The notes below the pieces were generated by a model that had not been told where the DNA came from, searched no databases, and saw nothing but the letters and a program-made list of their open reading frames with translations. A program made the position numbers and the translations under genes. Below are positions 34,950 through 45,427 of a DNA stretch of 64,000 bases, in pieces (the first letter of the stretch is position 1; each line of letters begins with the position of its first letter). Source of the DNA: Mesorhizobium sp. M1D.F.Ca.ET.043.01.1.1 (GTDB lineage: Bacteria > Pseudomonadota > Alphaproteobacteria > Rhizobiales > Rhizobiaceae); NCBI RefSeq assembly GCF_003952385.1, contig NZ_CP034444.1, positions 124,001 to 188,000 of the forward strand. The letters are read 5' to 3'.

Positions 34950-35124
34950 TGTGAAATCCTTTGCTGTGAGCCGAGAATTCGGTGGCCGCATAAGAGCATG
35001 GCGTTAACGCGCCGTCGGGGTACACGGTTTCATAACTGCCGGGATGCACGAAATAATTTTATTCCCGGCGCGCAAGGCGCGCCGCGCTAGTCGTTTCACC
35101 GTTTCACGGAACCGGCGAAACGCC

Positions 35125-35192
35125 CTATCTCCTTGTTTTTACGCAATTCCGGACGGAAAACCGCTCACACTTTTCCTGGAATTGCTCCAGGT
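35125..35192. repeat. Rhizobial intergenic palindromic element, copy 2
   Basis: The best-formed copy: GCAATTCC at 35143 is inverted as GGAATTGC at 35178, around a core GGACGGAAAACCGCT. It lies downstream of the MFS gene, between it and the transporter operon promoter. Confidence 0.75.
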
Positions 35193-35207
35193 CCCGACAG
35201 CGTAATA

Positions 35208-36428
35208 TCAGTTGGCGCTGCGCAAGCCAGGCAGCTTCAAGGCGCCGAGCGCCAGGAAGCAGAGCGCGACGACCGGGAACACGACCCAGTTCAGCATCGT
35301 CCAACCCCAGGCATTGTAGATCGCGCCCGACATGAGGGAAGCAAAGGCAACGGAGCCGAACAGGGCGAAGTCGTGGAAGCCCTGCACCTTGCCCTTTTCG
35401 GATGGATGGTAGCTCGCGGCGACCATGGCGGTGGCGCCGATGAAGCTGAAATTCCAGCCGAGGCCGAGCAGGATCAGCGCCGTCCAGAACTGCCATAGCG
35501 CAAGGCCTGAAAGCGCGACCACGGCACAGCCTATGAGCAGGACCAACCCGACGGCGACGATGCGCTCGGCGCCGAAGCGGTGGATCAGCGAGCCGGTGAA
35601 GAAGCTCGGCCCGAACATCGCCATCACATGCCAGGAAATGCCGAGCGTGGCGTCATCCGTCGACAGGCCGCAGCCGACCATGGCGAGCGGCGCCCCGGTC
35701 ATGACGAAGCTCATCAGCGCGTAGCTGCCGACGGCGCAGAACAAAGCCGCGACGAATCGCGGCTGGGTGGCGATCTCGGCCAACGGCCGGGCATCGCCAC
35801 CGGCAGCCTCCGTGGTGCTGCTTGCGCGCCTGGACGTATGCAGGAAGGAAAGGATAATCGCGCCGGCGGCCGCCAGCATGAGGATGGAAGCGAAGGATCC
35901 GGCAAACATCACCGGCGCCAGAAGCTCGCGGGTGTAGATGACGATCTGCGGCCCGAGAATGGCGGTGACGATGCCGCCCGCCAGCACGAAGGAAATGGCG
36001 CGCGCCTTGAATTCCGGCGGCGCGTTGTCGGCGGCGGCGAAGCGGAACTGCTGGACGAAGGCGCCGCCGACACCGATCACGCAGAGGCCGAAGGCGAACA
36101 GCCAGAAGCTCGCCTGAAACAGCGCCAGCGTCGCGATCAGGCCGCCGAGCGCGGTGATGATGGTGCCGGTCATGAAGCCGCCGCGGTGGCCGAGCCGGCG
36201 GATGATGGCGGCGGCCGGCAGCGCGCCGAGGGCCACTCCGAGATTGAAGCCGGTGACCGGCGCCGTCGCCAGGGATTTGTCGGGCCCGAGCAGATACTGT
36301 CCGGCAAGCGCGCCGAGCGAGATGGCGATCGGCGCGGCCGAGCCGACGATGGCCTGCGCGGCGGCGAGGAGCACTGCCGTGCGGCGCGCTTCCCAGCCAG
36401 CGCCAGCGACGAGCGCTGCAGCGGTCAC
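35208..36428 (-). CDS. MFS transporter
   Basis: A 406-residue major facilitator with about twelve hydrophobic helices. The loop after helix 2 reads [14 protein letters not shown], a variant of the RxGRR motif, and a central polar loop lies near residues 190-215 ([15 protein letters not shown]). It begins with a GTG that overlaps the nusB stop as GTGA, so it is appended to the rib-nusB operon. The substrate is unknown. A riboflavin or flavin-pathway link would be inferred only from the operon. Confidence 0.82.
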   Translation of the reverse strand: MTAAALVAGAGWEARRTAVLLAAAQAIVGSAAPIAISLGALAGQYLLGPDKSLATAPVTGFNLGVALGALPAAAIIRRLGHRGGFMTGTIITALGGLIATLALFQASFWLFAFGLCVIGVGGAFVQQFRFAAADNAPPEFKARAISFVLAGGIVTAILGPQIVIYTRELLAPVMFAGSFASILMLAAAGAIILSFLHTSRRASSTTEAAGGDARPLAEIATQPRFVAALFCAVGSYALMSFVMTGAPLAMVGCGLSTDDATLGISWHVMAMFGPSFFTGSLIHRFGAERIVAVGLVLLIGCAVVALSGLALWQFWTALILLGLGWNFSFIGATAMVAASYHPSEKGKVQGFHDFALFGSVAFASLMSGAIYNAWGWTMLNWVVFPVVALCFLALGALKLPGLRSAN

Positions 36429-36919
36429 GACGCGTCCTTGCCGCGACCTTCGCCACGCACACGGCGCGACACGCGATCGAGCACGGCGTTCACCAGCTTC
36501 GGCTCATCCTCCTCGTAGAAAGCCTTGGCGATATCGACATATTCCGAGACGATGACGGCCACCGGCACGTCCTCGCGCTTCATCAATTCATAGACGCCGG
36601 CGCGCAGGATGGCGCGCAGCGTCGAATCCAGCCGCGACAGCGGCCAGTCGTCGGTGAGCGCCTGGCGAATGACAGGATCGATGGTCTTCTGGTTCTCGAC
36701 GACGCCAGTCAGGATGGCGCGGAACCACTGCGCATCCGCTTCGCGATAGAGCGCGCCATCGACTTCCTTGCCAAGGCGGAAGGCTTCGTATTCGGCGGTC
36801 GTCTCGAAGACGCCGCTGCCGGCCACATCCATCTGGTAGAGCGCTTGGACGGCAGCAAGACGGGCGGCACCGCGCTTGTTGGCGTGGCGCACCGTACCAG
36901 TCTGGGCAGGCCCGCTCAC
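36425..36919 (-). CDS. nusB: Transcription antitermination factor NusB
   Basis: A 164-residue all-helical RNA-binding protein of the rRNA antitermination complex. Typical segments are [39 protein letters not shown], and [20 protein letters not shown] followed by [19 protein letters not shown]. The GTG start at 36919 overlaps the ribH stop (GTGA). The ribH-nusB coupling is conserved in Alphaproteobacteria. Confidence 0.95.
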   Translation of the reverse strand: MSGPAQTGTVRHANKRGAARLAAVQALYQMDVAGSGVFETTAEYEAFRLGKEVDGALYREADAQWFRAILTGVVENQKTIDPVIRQALTDDWPLSRLDSTLRAILRAGVYELMKREDVPVAVIVSEYVDIAKAFYEEDEPKLVNAVLDRVSRRVRGEGRGKDAS

Positions 36920-37410
36920 GATTGGGCTCCGAATTTCTCTTTGAGCGCGATCATCGTCAGCGCCGCGCGCGCTGCGAAACCGCCCTTGTCGCCTTCAGTC
37001 CGACGGGCGCGCGTCCATGCCTGCGCGTCGTTCTCGGTGGTCAGGATGCCGTTGCCGATCGCGATCGCTTCCTGCACGGAAAGGTCCATCAGCGCGCGGC
37101 TCGATTCATTGGCGACGATGTCGAAATGATAGGTGTCGCCGCGGACGATGGTGCCGAGCGCGACGAAGCCGTCATAATGCGTGCCGCCTTCAGCGGCGCC
37201 GTCCAGCGCGAAGGTGATGACGGCCGGTATTTCGAGCGAGCCTGGAACGGTGACGACGTCATAGGTGGCGCCAGCTTCGTCCAGCGCGCCGGTCGCGCCT
37301 TCGAGCAGCGCGTCGGCGAGGTCGTCGTGGAAACGCGCCTCGACAATAAGCAGATGCGCCTTCGCCTTCGGACGAATGAACGCTTTGCCGTGTTGGGATG
37401 TGCCTGCCAT
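36916..37410 (-). CDS. ribH: 6,7-dimethyl-8-ribityllumazine synthase
   Basis: A 164-residue subunit of lumazine synthase, which condenses 5-amino-6-ribitylaminouracil with dihydroxybutanone phosphate. Motifs visible are [33 protein letters not shown], and [20 protein letters not shown], with the catalytic His in TYHF. The ATG at 37410 has GGAGA upstream. It is translationally coupled to nusB and separated from ribE by 244 bp that contain an antitoxin-like fragment. Confidence 0.95.
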   Translation of the reverse strand: MAGTSQHGKAFIRPKAKAHLLIVEARFHDDLADALLEGATGALDEAGATYDVVTVPGSLEIPAVITFALDGAAEGGTHYDGFVALGTIVRGDTYHFDIVANESSRALMDLSVQEAIAIGNGILTTENDAQAWTRARRTEGDKGGFAARAALTMIALKEKFGAQS

Positions 37411-37437
37411 AAAAGTCTCCGGGCGGTTGCCGGTGAC

Positions 37438-37650
37438 TTAGGCCGAAGCCGGGTTGATCGCAAGCGGAAGATGCTGTGGCGCAACGTTCTGTGACCAATC
37501 CGGCCGAGACGTCGCGCTCTCGCGGCAATCCCCGAGACTTTTGATCCAAGCCTCGGCCTCCTGGCGGTCAACCACTCGGCCAGCATCGACATCCACCAGC
37601 GGCTTAAGAGTCTTCCGTCGGCGACCGGCCGCCTTTCCGGTTCTGGTCGG
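37438..37650 (-). pseudogene. Possible antitoxin-like fragment
   Basis: In the gap between ribE and ribH the minus strand reads KTLKPLVDVDAGRVVDRQEA, then EAWIKSLGDCRES. This resembles the C-terminal half of CopG/RelB-type antitoxins (xxDxDAGRVVxxEExxAWxxSLG). There is no convincing start codon or ribosome-binding site, and no toxin gene beside it. It is best regarded as a remnant, or as chance similarity. Confidence 0.3.
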
Positions 37651-37654
37651 ACCA

Positions 37655-38272
37655 TCACAGTCCTTCCTTCGCCGCCTCCGCCAGGCGCGCGGCGTAGCGC
37701 GCCATGGTGTCGATCTCGATATTGACGCGGTCGCCGGCCTTGCGCTCACCCCAAGTGGTGACGCTCAGCGAATGCTGGATCAAAAGCACGTCGAAGCGCG
37801 TGCCTTCGACCTTGTTGACGGTGAGGGAAGTGCCGTCGAGCGCGACCGAGCCTTTCGGCGCTATGAATTTCGCCAGATGCCGCGGCGCTTCAAGCGTGAA
37901 GCGCACGGCATCGCCCTCTTCCTTGCGCTCGACGATCTCGGCGGTGCCGTCGACATGACCGGAGACGATGTGGCCGCCGAGCTCGTCGCCGATCTTCAGC
38001 GCCCGTTCGAGGTTTATCCGGGTGCCCGACTTCCAGCTCGACGCGTTGGTGAGCCTCAGCGCTTCTTCCCAGGCTTCAACCTCGAACCAGCGGGCGTTCG
38101 AGCCCTGCTCGGGCAACGCCGTCACAGTCAGGCAGACGCCGCCGCAGGAGATCGAGGCGCCGATGGCGATGGTTTCGGGATCGTAGGCGGTGTCGATGCG
38201 CAGACCCACGCCTTCGCTGAGCGGCTTCACATTAGCGACAGTGCCAACATCCGTGACAATTCCAGTGAACAT
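37655..38272 (-). CDS. ribE: Riboflavin synthase subunit alpha
   Basis: A 205-residue enzyme that dismutates two lumazines into riboflavin. Two homologous lumazine-binding halves are visible: MFTGIVTDVGTVANVKPLSE with SCGGVCLTVT, and GHIVSGHVDGTAEIVERKEE with VALDGTSLTVNKVEG. The first five residues MFTGI are the family's invariant start and fix the ATG at 38272. The repeat between it and ribD (38293-38338) supplies the ribD stop codon. Confidence 0.95.
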   Translation of the reverse strand: MFTGIVTDVGTVANVKPLSEGVGLRIDTAYDPETIAIGASISCGGVCLTVTALPEQGSNARWFEVEAWEEALRLTNASSWKSGTRINLERALKIGDELGGHIVSGHVDGTAEIVERKEEGDAVRFTLEAPRHLAKFIAPKGSVALDGTSLTVNKVEGTRFDVLLIQHSLSVTTWGERKAGDRVNIEIDTMARYAARLAEAAKEGL

Positions 38273-38292
38273 CAGATCGTATCTTCCAGCTT

Positions 38293-38338
38293 GAGCATGA
38301 TCTTTTCCAAAAACCGGCTCCCGCTTCTTGGAATCATG
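38293..38338. repeat. Rhizobial intergenic element (ATGATC...TTGGAATCAT type)
   Basis: The sequence begins GAGCATGATCTTTTCC and ends TTCTTGGAATCATG, with a degenerate inverted repeat between. It matches a dispersed element common in Hyphomicrobiales. The minus-strand stop codon of ribD (38334-38336) lies inside it, so insertion or growth of the element may have set the ribD C-terminus. Confidence 0.6.
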
Positions 38339-39461
38339 GTCGTACCCACTCGGCGTAGCTGTCTTCGCCGAAGCGCATCTCGCGCAGTTTGCGGAACCCG
38401 GCCGGGATATGGTCGGCATCGATGGGCGATGCAATGCCGCCCTCGCCGATCGCATCCGGGCCCTGGAACAGGACGATGCGGTCGACCAGCTCCTCATCCA
38501 GGAAGGCTTTGCCGACCTGGGCGCCACCTTCGACCAGCACGCTTGCCATGCCTAGCGCTGCCAGATCCTCCAGCAATTCCGGCAAAGCGACAACGCCCCC
38601 ATATGTCTCGGTGCCGATGAAGCGCACGCCGGCGCGTTCTAGAGTTGCCCGCCGATGCGGATCGGCCTCGAGGCAAGCCGCGACATAGAGCGGAACGCGG
38701 TCGACGCCGGATACCAGCTTCGAGGTCTCCGGCAGCCGGATCTGGCGATCGAGAATGATGCGCGCCGGCGAGCGGTTCTCCAGCCCAGGCAGGCGCACGG
38801 TCAGCGCCGGGTCGTCCTCCAGCGCGGTGCCGATGCCGACCAGGATGGCATCGGCCTCGGCGCGCATCATATAGACTTCGCGCCTGGCGATCTCGCCGGT
38901 GATGGCGACCTGCCCGGCGCCTTTCCTGCCGATCTTGCCGTCACTCGATAGCGCAAGCTTCAGGATGACTTCCGGGCGTTTCTTCAACGATCGAATCAAA
39001 TAGCCGGCCATCTGCTCGGCAGCTTCGGCGGCGAGCACTTTGTCCACCACCTCGATGCCGGCGGCGCGCAGGATGGCATAGCCCTTGCCGCAGACGCGCG
39101 GATCCGGGTCGCTCGCCGCGCCCACGACGCGCGCGATGCCCGCATTGACCAGCGCGTTGGCGCAGGGCGGCGTGCGGCCGTGATGGGCGCAAGGCTCCAG
39201 CGTGACGTAGGCGGTGGCGCCGCGCGCAAGCTCGCCCGCCTCGGCCAGCGCCTCGGTCTCGGCATGCGGCCGGCCGCCGACGGCAGTCACACCGGTACCG
39301 ATGATCATCGGGCCGGCGCCGTCGTCGCGCACGATGATGGTGCCGACGGAAGGATTGGTCGAGGTGCGGCCGGCGTTGCGGCGCGACAGCCTGATGGCCG
39401 CCGCCATGAAACGGCGGTCAAGGACCGCTTGATCGGCCTCGCTCGGTTGAGGTTTGGCCAT
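38334..39461 (-). CDS. ribD: Bifunctional riboflavin deaminase-reductase
   Basis: A 375-residue two-domain enzyme. The N-terminal deaminase (about 10-155) has the zinc site HAE (66-68) and PCAHHGRTPPC (90-100). The C-terminal reductase (about 160-370) has ILKLALSSDGKIG, RAEADAILVGIGTALEDDP and VLVEGGAQVGKAFL. It carries out the second and third steps of riboflavin synthesis from GTP. Its start is 2 bp after the nrdR stop, so it is tightly coupled to nrdR. Confidence 0.95.
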   Translation of the reverse strand: MAKPQPSEADQAVLDRRFMAAAIRLSRRNAGRTSTNPSVGTIIVRDDGAGPMIIGTGVTAVGGRPHAETEALAEAGELARGATAYVTLEPCAHHGRTPPCANALVNAGIARVVGAASDPDPRVCGKGYAILRAAGIEVVDKVLAAEAAEQMAGYLIRSLKKRPEVILKLALSSDGKIGRKGAGQVAITGEIARREVYMMRAEADAILVGIGTALEDDPALTVRLPGLENRSPARIILDRQIRLPETSKLVSGVDRVPLYVAACLEADPHRRATLERAGVRFIGTETYGGVVALPELLEDLAALGMASVLVEGGAQVGKAFLDEELVDRIVLFQGPDAIGEGGIASPIDADHIPAGFRKLREMRFGEDSYAEWVRP

Positions 39462-39463
39462 GA

Positions 39464-39943
39464 TCAGCCGGCGTCCTCTTCGCTCTTTTCCTCGTCGCCC
39501 TTCAGCTCGCCCAGCAACTCATGAAAATCCTTGGCCTCGCGGAAATTGCGATAGACCGAGGCGAAGCGGACATAGGCGACGTCGTCGAGCGATTTCAGCG
39601 CCTCCATGACCAGGCGGCCGACCTCGCCCGAGGCCACTTCCGTCTCGCCGGAGCTTTCGAGCTGCCGCACGATGCCGGTCACCGCGCGGTCGATGCGCTC
39701 GGGATCGACATTGCGCTTGCGCACTGCGATCTCGACCGAGCGCAAAAGCTTGTCGCGATCGAACGGCACCTTGCGGCCCGACTTCTTGATGACGACGAGG
39801 TCGCGAAGCTGCACCCGTTCGAAGGTGGTGAAGCGGCCGCCGCAGTCCGGACAGACGCGGCGCCGGCGGATCGCCGCGCCATCCTCGGCGGGACGCGAAT
39901 CCTTCACCTGCGTATCTTCGGACTGGCAATAGGGGCAGCGCAT
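39464..39943 (-). CDS. nrdR: Transcriptional repressor NrdR
   Basis: A 159-residue nucleotide-sensing repressor of ribonucleotide reductase genes. The zinc ribbon is CPYC (3-6) with CPDC (31-34), followed by [20 protein letters not shown] and an ATP-cone domain ([20 protein letters not shown]). Length and order (glyA side, then nrdR, ribD) are standard for Alphaproteobacteria. No NrdR boxes or nrd genes are in this window. Confidence 0.95.
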   Translation of the reverse strand: MRCPYCQSEDTQVKDSRPAEDGAAIRRRRVCPDCGGRFTTFERVQLRDLVVIKKSGRKVPFDRDKLLRSVEIAVRKRNVDPERIDRAVTGIVRQLESSGETEVASGEVGRLVMEALKSLDDVAYVRFASVYRNFREAKDFHELLGELKGDEEKSEEDAG

Positions 39944-40000
39944 GGAGAGCCTTCGGTTCGCGATTCTCGGGTGGCGGAAAGGCTTAGAGCCTTTTGTGCC

Positions 40001-40330
40001 TCAGAGATAGCGAGGCGCGAGGAAGATTGCCAGCGCCGCCAGCAGCCACACGGCGATGCCGCCCAAGACGGCCAGCCGGTAGTCGACCCTGTCGACGAAC
40101 AGCCAGCAGGCACCGAGGAAGGCGAGATAGGCCGGGATCGTCTTGACGCCGGCAAGGCAGGCCTCGCGAAAACCAGGCATGTTGCCTTTGGAGCCAACGG
40201 CGAGCAGCGCGATCACCGCAAAGGTCGGCGCCAGCGGCAGGATGCCGGGCAGCACGTTGCCGCGTTTGGAAGCCCAGACGATCAACGCCGTGACCAAACC
40301 GCCGACCGCGCCCTTCCAGACAATATCCAT
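40001..40330 (-). CDS. GlpM-family small membrane protein
   Basis: A 109-residue protein with four hydrophobic helices. The pattern GGLVTALIVWASKRGNVLPG, ILPLAPTFAVIALLAVG, then FREACLAGVKTIPAYLAFLG, matches GlpM-type proteins, which were tied to alginate production in Pseudomonas. The start MDIVWKGAVGG is the first ATG. It sits between a periplasmic protein gene and nrdR, all on one strand, and so may belong to the glyA-nrdR transcription unit. Its function is not known. Confidence 0.65.
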   Translation of the reverse strand: MDIVWKGAVGGLVTALIVWASKRGNVLPGILPLAPTFAVIALLAVGSKGNMPGFREACLAGVKTIPAYLAFLGACWLFVDRVDYRLAVLGGIAVWLLAALAIFLAPRYL

Positions 40331-40357
40331 GAGCTGCCCCTGCCCCGGCCGTTCGCG

Positions 40358-40951
40358 TTACGGCGCGACGTCCTTGGTCGGGAAGCCGCAGGACGCGCCG
40401 AGATTGCGATAGGCCTTGGTGAAACCGTCCATCGGGATGCTGGCGACGGTCTGCTTGCCGAAAACGACATCGAGCGAGGTGACTTTGCGCATGGCGCGCA
40501 GCAAGGCAAGGTTGGTCTTGGCCTGGTTGTCGACCGTCCAGCTGGGACGGCCGTTGACGGCGGCGTTAGAATAGACTTTCGCGGAAACCTTGACGCCGGG
40601 ATCGCCGAAGGTCGCGGCGATGTTCTTGCCGGTCGGCAGGTCCTTGTTGTCGACGGTGATCATGATGGCGGGATAGGCATCGGGCGGCAGGGCATCGCCG
40701 GTCGAGATCGACAGCGTGAGGGTGCCGGCATTACCGATGCCGTCGACGAAAGCCGCGGAGGCCGCGCAGGTCTTGTGCGCATCCTGCCCGGTATCGAGCG
40801 TGTCAACGAGGGTGGTCCACCTGCCGAAGGTGCTGGTGGCCGGCACACCCGAATCCGGCCGTGCCTGCTCCTGGGCGACCGCGCCGGGCATGGCGAAAGC
40901 TGCCAGCAGGCCGAAAAGAGCAAGGGCGGCGAGACGGAAAATGCGCATCAT
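40358..40951 (-). CDS. Exported protein of unknown function, IalB-like appearance
   Basis: A 197-residue protein with a signal peptide (RIFRLAALALFGLLAAFAMP, cut near GAVA-Q). The mature part has two cysteines, KTCAASAAFVDG and GASCGFP near the end, and the central segment AIMITVDNKDLPTGKNIAAT. The overall pattern resembles invasion-associated locus B proteins but is too weak for a firm call. The ATG at 40951 or the one a codon later both follow GGAGA. It lies between glyA and the GlpM-like gene. Confidence 0.6.
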   Translation of the reverse strand: MMRIFRLAALALFGLLAAFAMPGAVAQEQARPDSGVPATSTFGRWTTLVDTLDTGQDAHKTCAASAAFVDGIGNAGTLTLSISTGDALPPDAYPAIMITVDNKDLPTGKNIAATFGDPGVKVSAKVYSNAAVNGRPSWTVDNQAKTNLALLRAMRKVTSLDVVFGKQTVASIPMDGFTKAYRNLGASCGFPTKDVAP

Positions 40952-41027
40952 CAAGTCTCCAGTTCGGAGCGCCGTTCAATCAGGACGGCGCTCCGCCGGC
41001 GGATAAAAGATGACGCGCGGCGCGCGG

Positions 41028-42341
<1,314 letters not shown>

Positions 42342-42467
42342 GGCTTGCTTTCCCTTGGGGCCGGAGGTCTGCGAGGTGCCGGGCCATTAACACAGTTGTT
42401 TGGAACCCGCCACGTTTACGGCGCGAAATTTGCTGGCCGGATTGCGCCAAGCAAATCGGCTGAACCG

Positions 42468-44108
42468 TTATTTCCTGTCCTGCCGGCTTTTGAGCAGGGC
42501 TTCGGTCAGCGTGATCTCGGAGAGCAGTGCCCGCATCGTGTGGTCATTGATTTCGCGGCTGCGGAACATGGCGCGCACGGCGGCGCGCTCCGCCTCGATG
42601 CCGGCGTGTCTCAACTCCAGCTCCAGCCGTCCCGCTTCGCGCGCCTCGGCGCGCGCTTCATCGGCTTCGTCGGAGGCCGCGATCCGGCGGCGATAGCCGG
42701 CAACGATGCTGTCTGCGACGGCAAGCCGGGCTTCCGCCAGTTCCCTCTCGCCGCCTTCATTGGCGAGACTTTCTATCCTGGTGATCGCCGCGTTGGCGGC
42801 GCCGACACGCGCCCGCCGCTCCTCGGCCGCGGCCGGATCCGCGCCCGGCTCGACCAGCCCGCGCGCGATCCTCGGCAAAGCAAGGCTGGCGATGACGAGC
42901 GAACAGATGATGACGCCGGCGGCGAGGAAGATCACCACGTCTCGCGCCGGAAAGGGCGAGCCGTCCTGCAGGGCGAGCGGCAGCGACAGGATGCCGGCGA
43001 GCGTGATCGCGCCGCGCACGCCTGCCACCGATCCGGCAAGCCTGACGCGGAAACCAAACGGTTCGGCCTTGCGCTGGCCCAACCGGGCGGCGATCCCCGC
43101 CGCCATGTCGCCGATCCAGATCCAGAGGAAGCGCAGGCCGACCAGGCAGAGCGTCAGGAGCAACACGGTCAGGGCCGGCTCGAACAGCCAGTGGCGGCTG
43201 GTGAGCTCCGGCGGAACCTTGCGGATGATGTCGGGCAACTGCAGGCCGAGCAGGATAAAGAGCGCACCGTTGAAGATGAAGGCCAGCGTCGACCACAACG
43301 ACATCGCCTGAATGCGTGCCGAGACCGACAAAAAGCGGAAAATGCCAGAGGTCCCGGTGAGCAGGCCGGCCGTGACCGCCGCCAGGATGCCGGAGGCGCC
43401 GACATGCTCGGCGATGAGGTAGGCGACGAAGGGCAGCAGGATCATGACCAGCACCTGCGCCTCCGCCGGCGTGCCGCCGATGCGGCCGAGGATCTGCAGT
43501 GCCTTGGCGGCGATGAATAGCGCCGCCACGCCGGCAAGGATGCCGGCGGCTACGGCATAGAGGAAGGTCAATGAAGCGGCGGCGAAGGAGAAGCTGCCAG
43601 TCAGCGCCGCCGCCGTCGCGAAGCGGAACATGACCAGGCCGGAGGCGTCGTTGAGCAGGGATTCGCCTTCCAGTATGTGCATCAGCCGCGCCGGAACGAC
43701 GTTGCGGTCGACGATCGAGGACACAGCGACCGCATCGGTCGGCGACAGGACTGCGGCCAAAGCGAAGGCGACCACCAGCGGGATGCTGGGCACCAGCCAG
43801 TGCAATGCATAGCCGAAGCCGACGATGGTGAAGAAGACCAGTCCGATCGCGAGATCGAGGATCGGTCCGCGCAGCTCGATCAGCTCCCGCTTCGGCGCCG
43901 CGAAGGCATCGCCGAACAGAAGCGGCGGGATGAAGACCAGAAGGAAGAGTTCCGGATCGATCTCGACGTGCAGGCCGCGCGCCGGCCATGCGAGCGCTGC
44001 GCCCATCGCGATCTGCAGCACCGGCAGAGGCACCCGCACCAGCCGCACCAGCGCGCCGGACAGCGCCACGAAAGCGAGCACGACGAGAATGAAGACGGCG
44101 ACGTCCAT
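42468..44108 (-). CDS. CPA1-family Na+/H+ antiporter
   Basis: A 546-residue cation/proton antiporter. About twelve helices fill residues 1-405. The family's key segments are ALAAVLSPTDAVAVSSIV, ILEGESLLNDASGLVMFRFA with the functional Asp, and RLAGSVAGVRGAITLAGILS. A cytoplasmic helical tail of about 140 residues, rich in Glu, Arg and Ala, follows and may be regulatory. The ATG at 44108 (MDVAVFILVV) is chosen because the frame upstream is not membrane-like, although its ribosome-binding site is weak. Confidence 0.88.
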   Translation of the reverse strand: MDVAVFILVVLAFVALSGALVRLVRVPLPVLQIAMGAALAWPARGLHVEIDPELFLLVFIPPLLFGDAFAAPKRELIELRGPILDLAIGLVFFTIVGFGYALHWLVPSIPLVVAFALAAVLSPTDAVAVSSIVDRNVVPARLMHILEGESLLNDASGLVMFRFATAAALTGSFSFAAASLTFLYAVAAGILAGVAALFIAAKALQILGRIGGTPAEAQVLVMILLPFVAYLIAEHVGASGILAAVTAGLLTGTSGIFRFLSVSARIQAMSLWSTLAFIFNGALFILLGLQLPDIIRKVPPELTSRHWLFEPALTVLLLTLCLVGLRFLWIWIGDMAAGIAARLGQRKAEPFGFRVRLAGSVAGVRGAITLAGILSLPLALQDGSPFPARDVVIFLAAGVIICSLVIASLALPRIARGLVEPGADPAAAEERRARVGAANAAITRIESLANEGGERELAEARLAVADSIVAGYRRRIAASDEADEARAEAREAGRLELELRHAGIEAERAAVRAMFRSREINDHTMRALLSEITLTEALLKSRQDRK

Positions 44109-44735
44109 GGTGCGATTCCAGATGTTCGGCCGACCATGCGCAATTGCCGGCGTGGCGTCCAGCCGGGCTGAAGCCAACGCTTTGCGTGACGCCGTCCGCG
44201 CAAGATCCGGCAAAGCCAAGGATGCGCCCCGACGACCCCCAACCCGAGGCTCACCCCCGCCGCGGCAGCGGCGTTGGTCGAGGCGACCCGCACGTCGGGG
44301 CGCATCCGACGGTGGCTCGCGGCCCTTGGAGCGCCAGCCAACCCGTGTGCAAAGAACCGGCCGGCACCCGGCGTCAGCGCAAAAGCTGCCTGGGGGCACC
44401 GGGTGGCCGGCCTCCGCGCCAAAGCCCTGAAGTCGGCGCGGCAAGTGCAGAAGAGCGTGCCCGCCTCCCGCACCATCCCACCAGGGATGTGCAGGCAGGC
44501 CAGCGCCGCATCTTTCCTGATACGCGATGAGACCCGCGCATCAACCTCTCGAAACCGAGGGGTTGACAGTCGCTTCCCGGTATCTGCCGCCTTGCGGCGC
44601 GAGACCGCCGTGCCACCCTGCGTTGCGGGTGGGTTGAAATGGGACGACCGATGCTGTCACGGCTGATGGCGCCATGTCGAAGGGGCTTATGCGGCGCCCA
44701 CGGCGGAGGGGGCGAGTAGCGCCTTCTTCGCGGCA
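44109..44735. other. Non-coding region of 627 bp between the antiporter and LuxR genes
   Basis: Open frames here have compositions typical of shadow frames (Arg-, Pro-, Ala-rich) and no ribosome-binding sites. A short hairpin, CCACCC/GGGTGG, lies at 44613-44632. The last part (about 44690-44735) is in frame with the LuxR gene and reads like its N-terminus, but no start codon is found there. Confidence 0.5.
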
Positions 44736-45378
44736 ATGAAGGAATTCGGCGCTTCCTATCTGCAGACCAGGTTCTATCGGCGGCCGACGGCGACGCTGAC
44801 CTCGGCCAGCCATTGGGCCGCCGGCGGCTTCATCACAAGGGTGGCGCCGCCCGGTTGGGCCGGCAGCCCGGCCTTCGACTATGTCTGCTTCGAATGCAAC
44901 CCGCTGCTCGGCGCAATCCGCGAAAGCCGCACCAGCTACCGCTTCAGCGACTTCGCCCCACGCCACCGGAAGGAATTCGGCGCTTATTGGGAAGCGCTCG
45001 GCGAGGCCGAGATCGACGACGCGCTTTGCGCCACCTCCATGGCGCCGACGGGTGTGATTGCGTCGTTGCATCTCGGCTTCCGCGGCCGCGACTTTTTCGC
45101 AGGAGGAAAGCTTCGCCATCCATATGGCGGGTCTGGCACTCACGGAAAGGCTGATGACCCTGACCGCGCCGCCACCGACCGCAACTGTCCGGCTGACGGC
45201 GCGCGAGCGCGACAGCCTGGCGCTGGTCGCCGAGGGCAAGACCGATTGGGAGATTTCGGTCATCCTCGGCATCGCGGAAGCGACGGTGCGCTTCCATGTC
45301 GACAACGCCCGGCGCATGCTCGGCGCGGTCAATCGCGCGCAGGCCGTGGCGCGGCTGGTGAACCAGCGCTTGATCTAA
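44736..45378 (+). pseudogene. LuxR-family regulator with a frameshift in a T5 run
   Basis: The first frame encodes a LuxR autoinducer-binding-like domain: MKEFGASYLQTRFYRRPTAT, HWAAGGFITR, YVCFECNPLLGAIRESRTSY, and ASLHLGFRGRDF. It breaks at TTTTT (45093-45097). The +1 frame continues SQEESFAIHMAGLALTERLM and a complete LuxR HTH: LTARERDSLALVAEGKTDWE, ISVILGIAEATVRFHVDNAR, ending NQRLI at 45378. Removing one T joins them. The N-terminus may also be truncated, since in-frame codons upstream of 44736 look coding but no start is present. It ends at a bidirectional terminator. Confidence 0.75.
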
Positions 45379-45381
45379 ACA

Positions 45382-45408
45382 AAAAGGCCGCTTCGAGAGC
45401 GGCCTTTT
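45382..45408. terminator. Bidirectional terminator between the luxR and L,D-transpeptidase genes
   Basis: Stem AAAAGGCCGCT (45382-45392) with AGCGGCCTTTT (45398-45408) and a 5-base loop, with T-rich or A-rich flanks on both sides. It serves the convergent genes. Confidence 0.9.
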
Positions 45409-45427
45409 CATCTTTTATTTCAACCAT

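Noticed and set aside
37411..38340. FMN riboswitch in the riboflavin gene region
   Set aside because: The conserved RFN-element blocks (such as AGGGGCGGGG...GGTGGG) were not found upstream of ribE, ribD or ribH.
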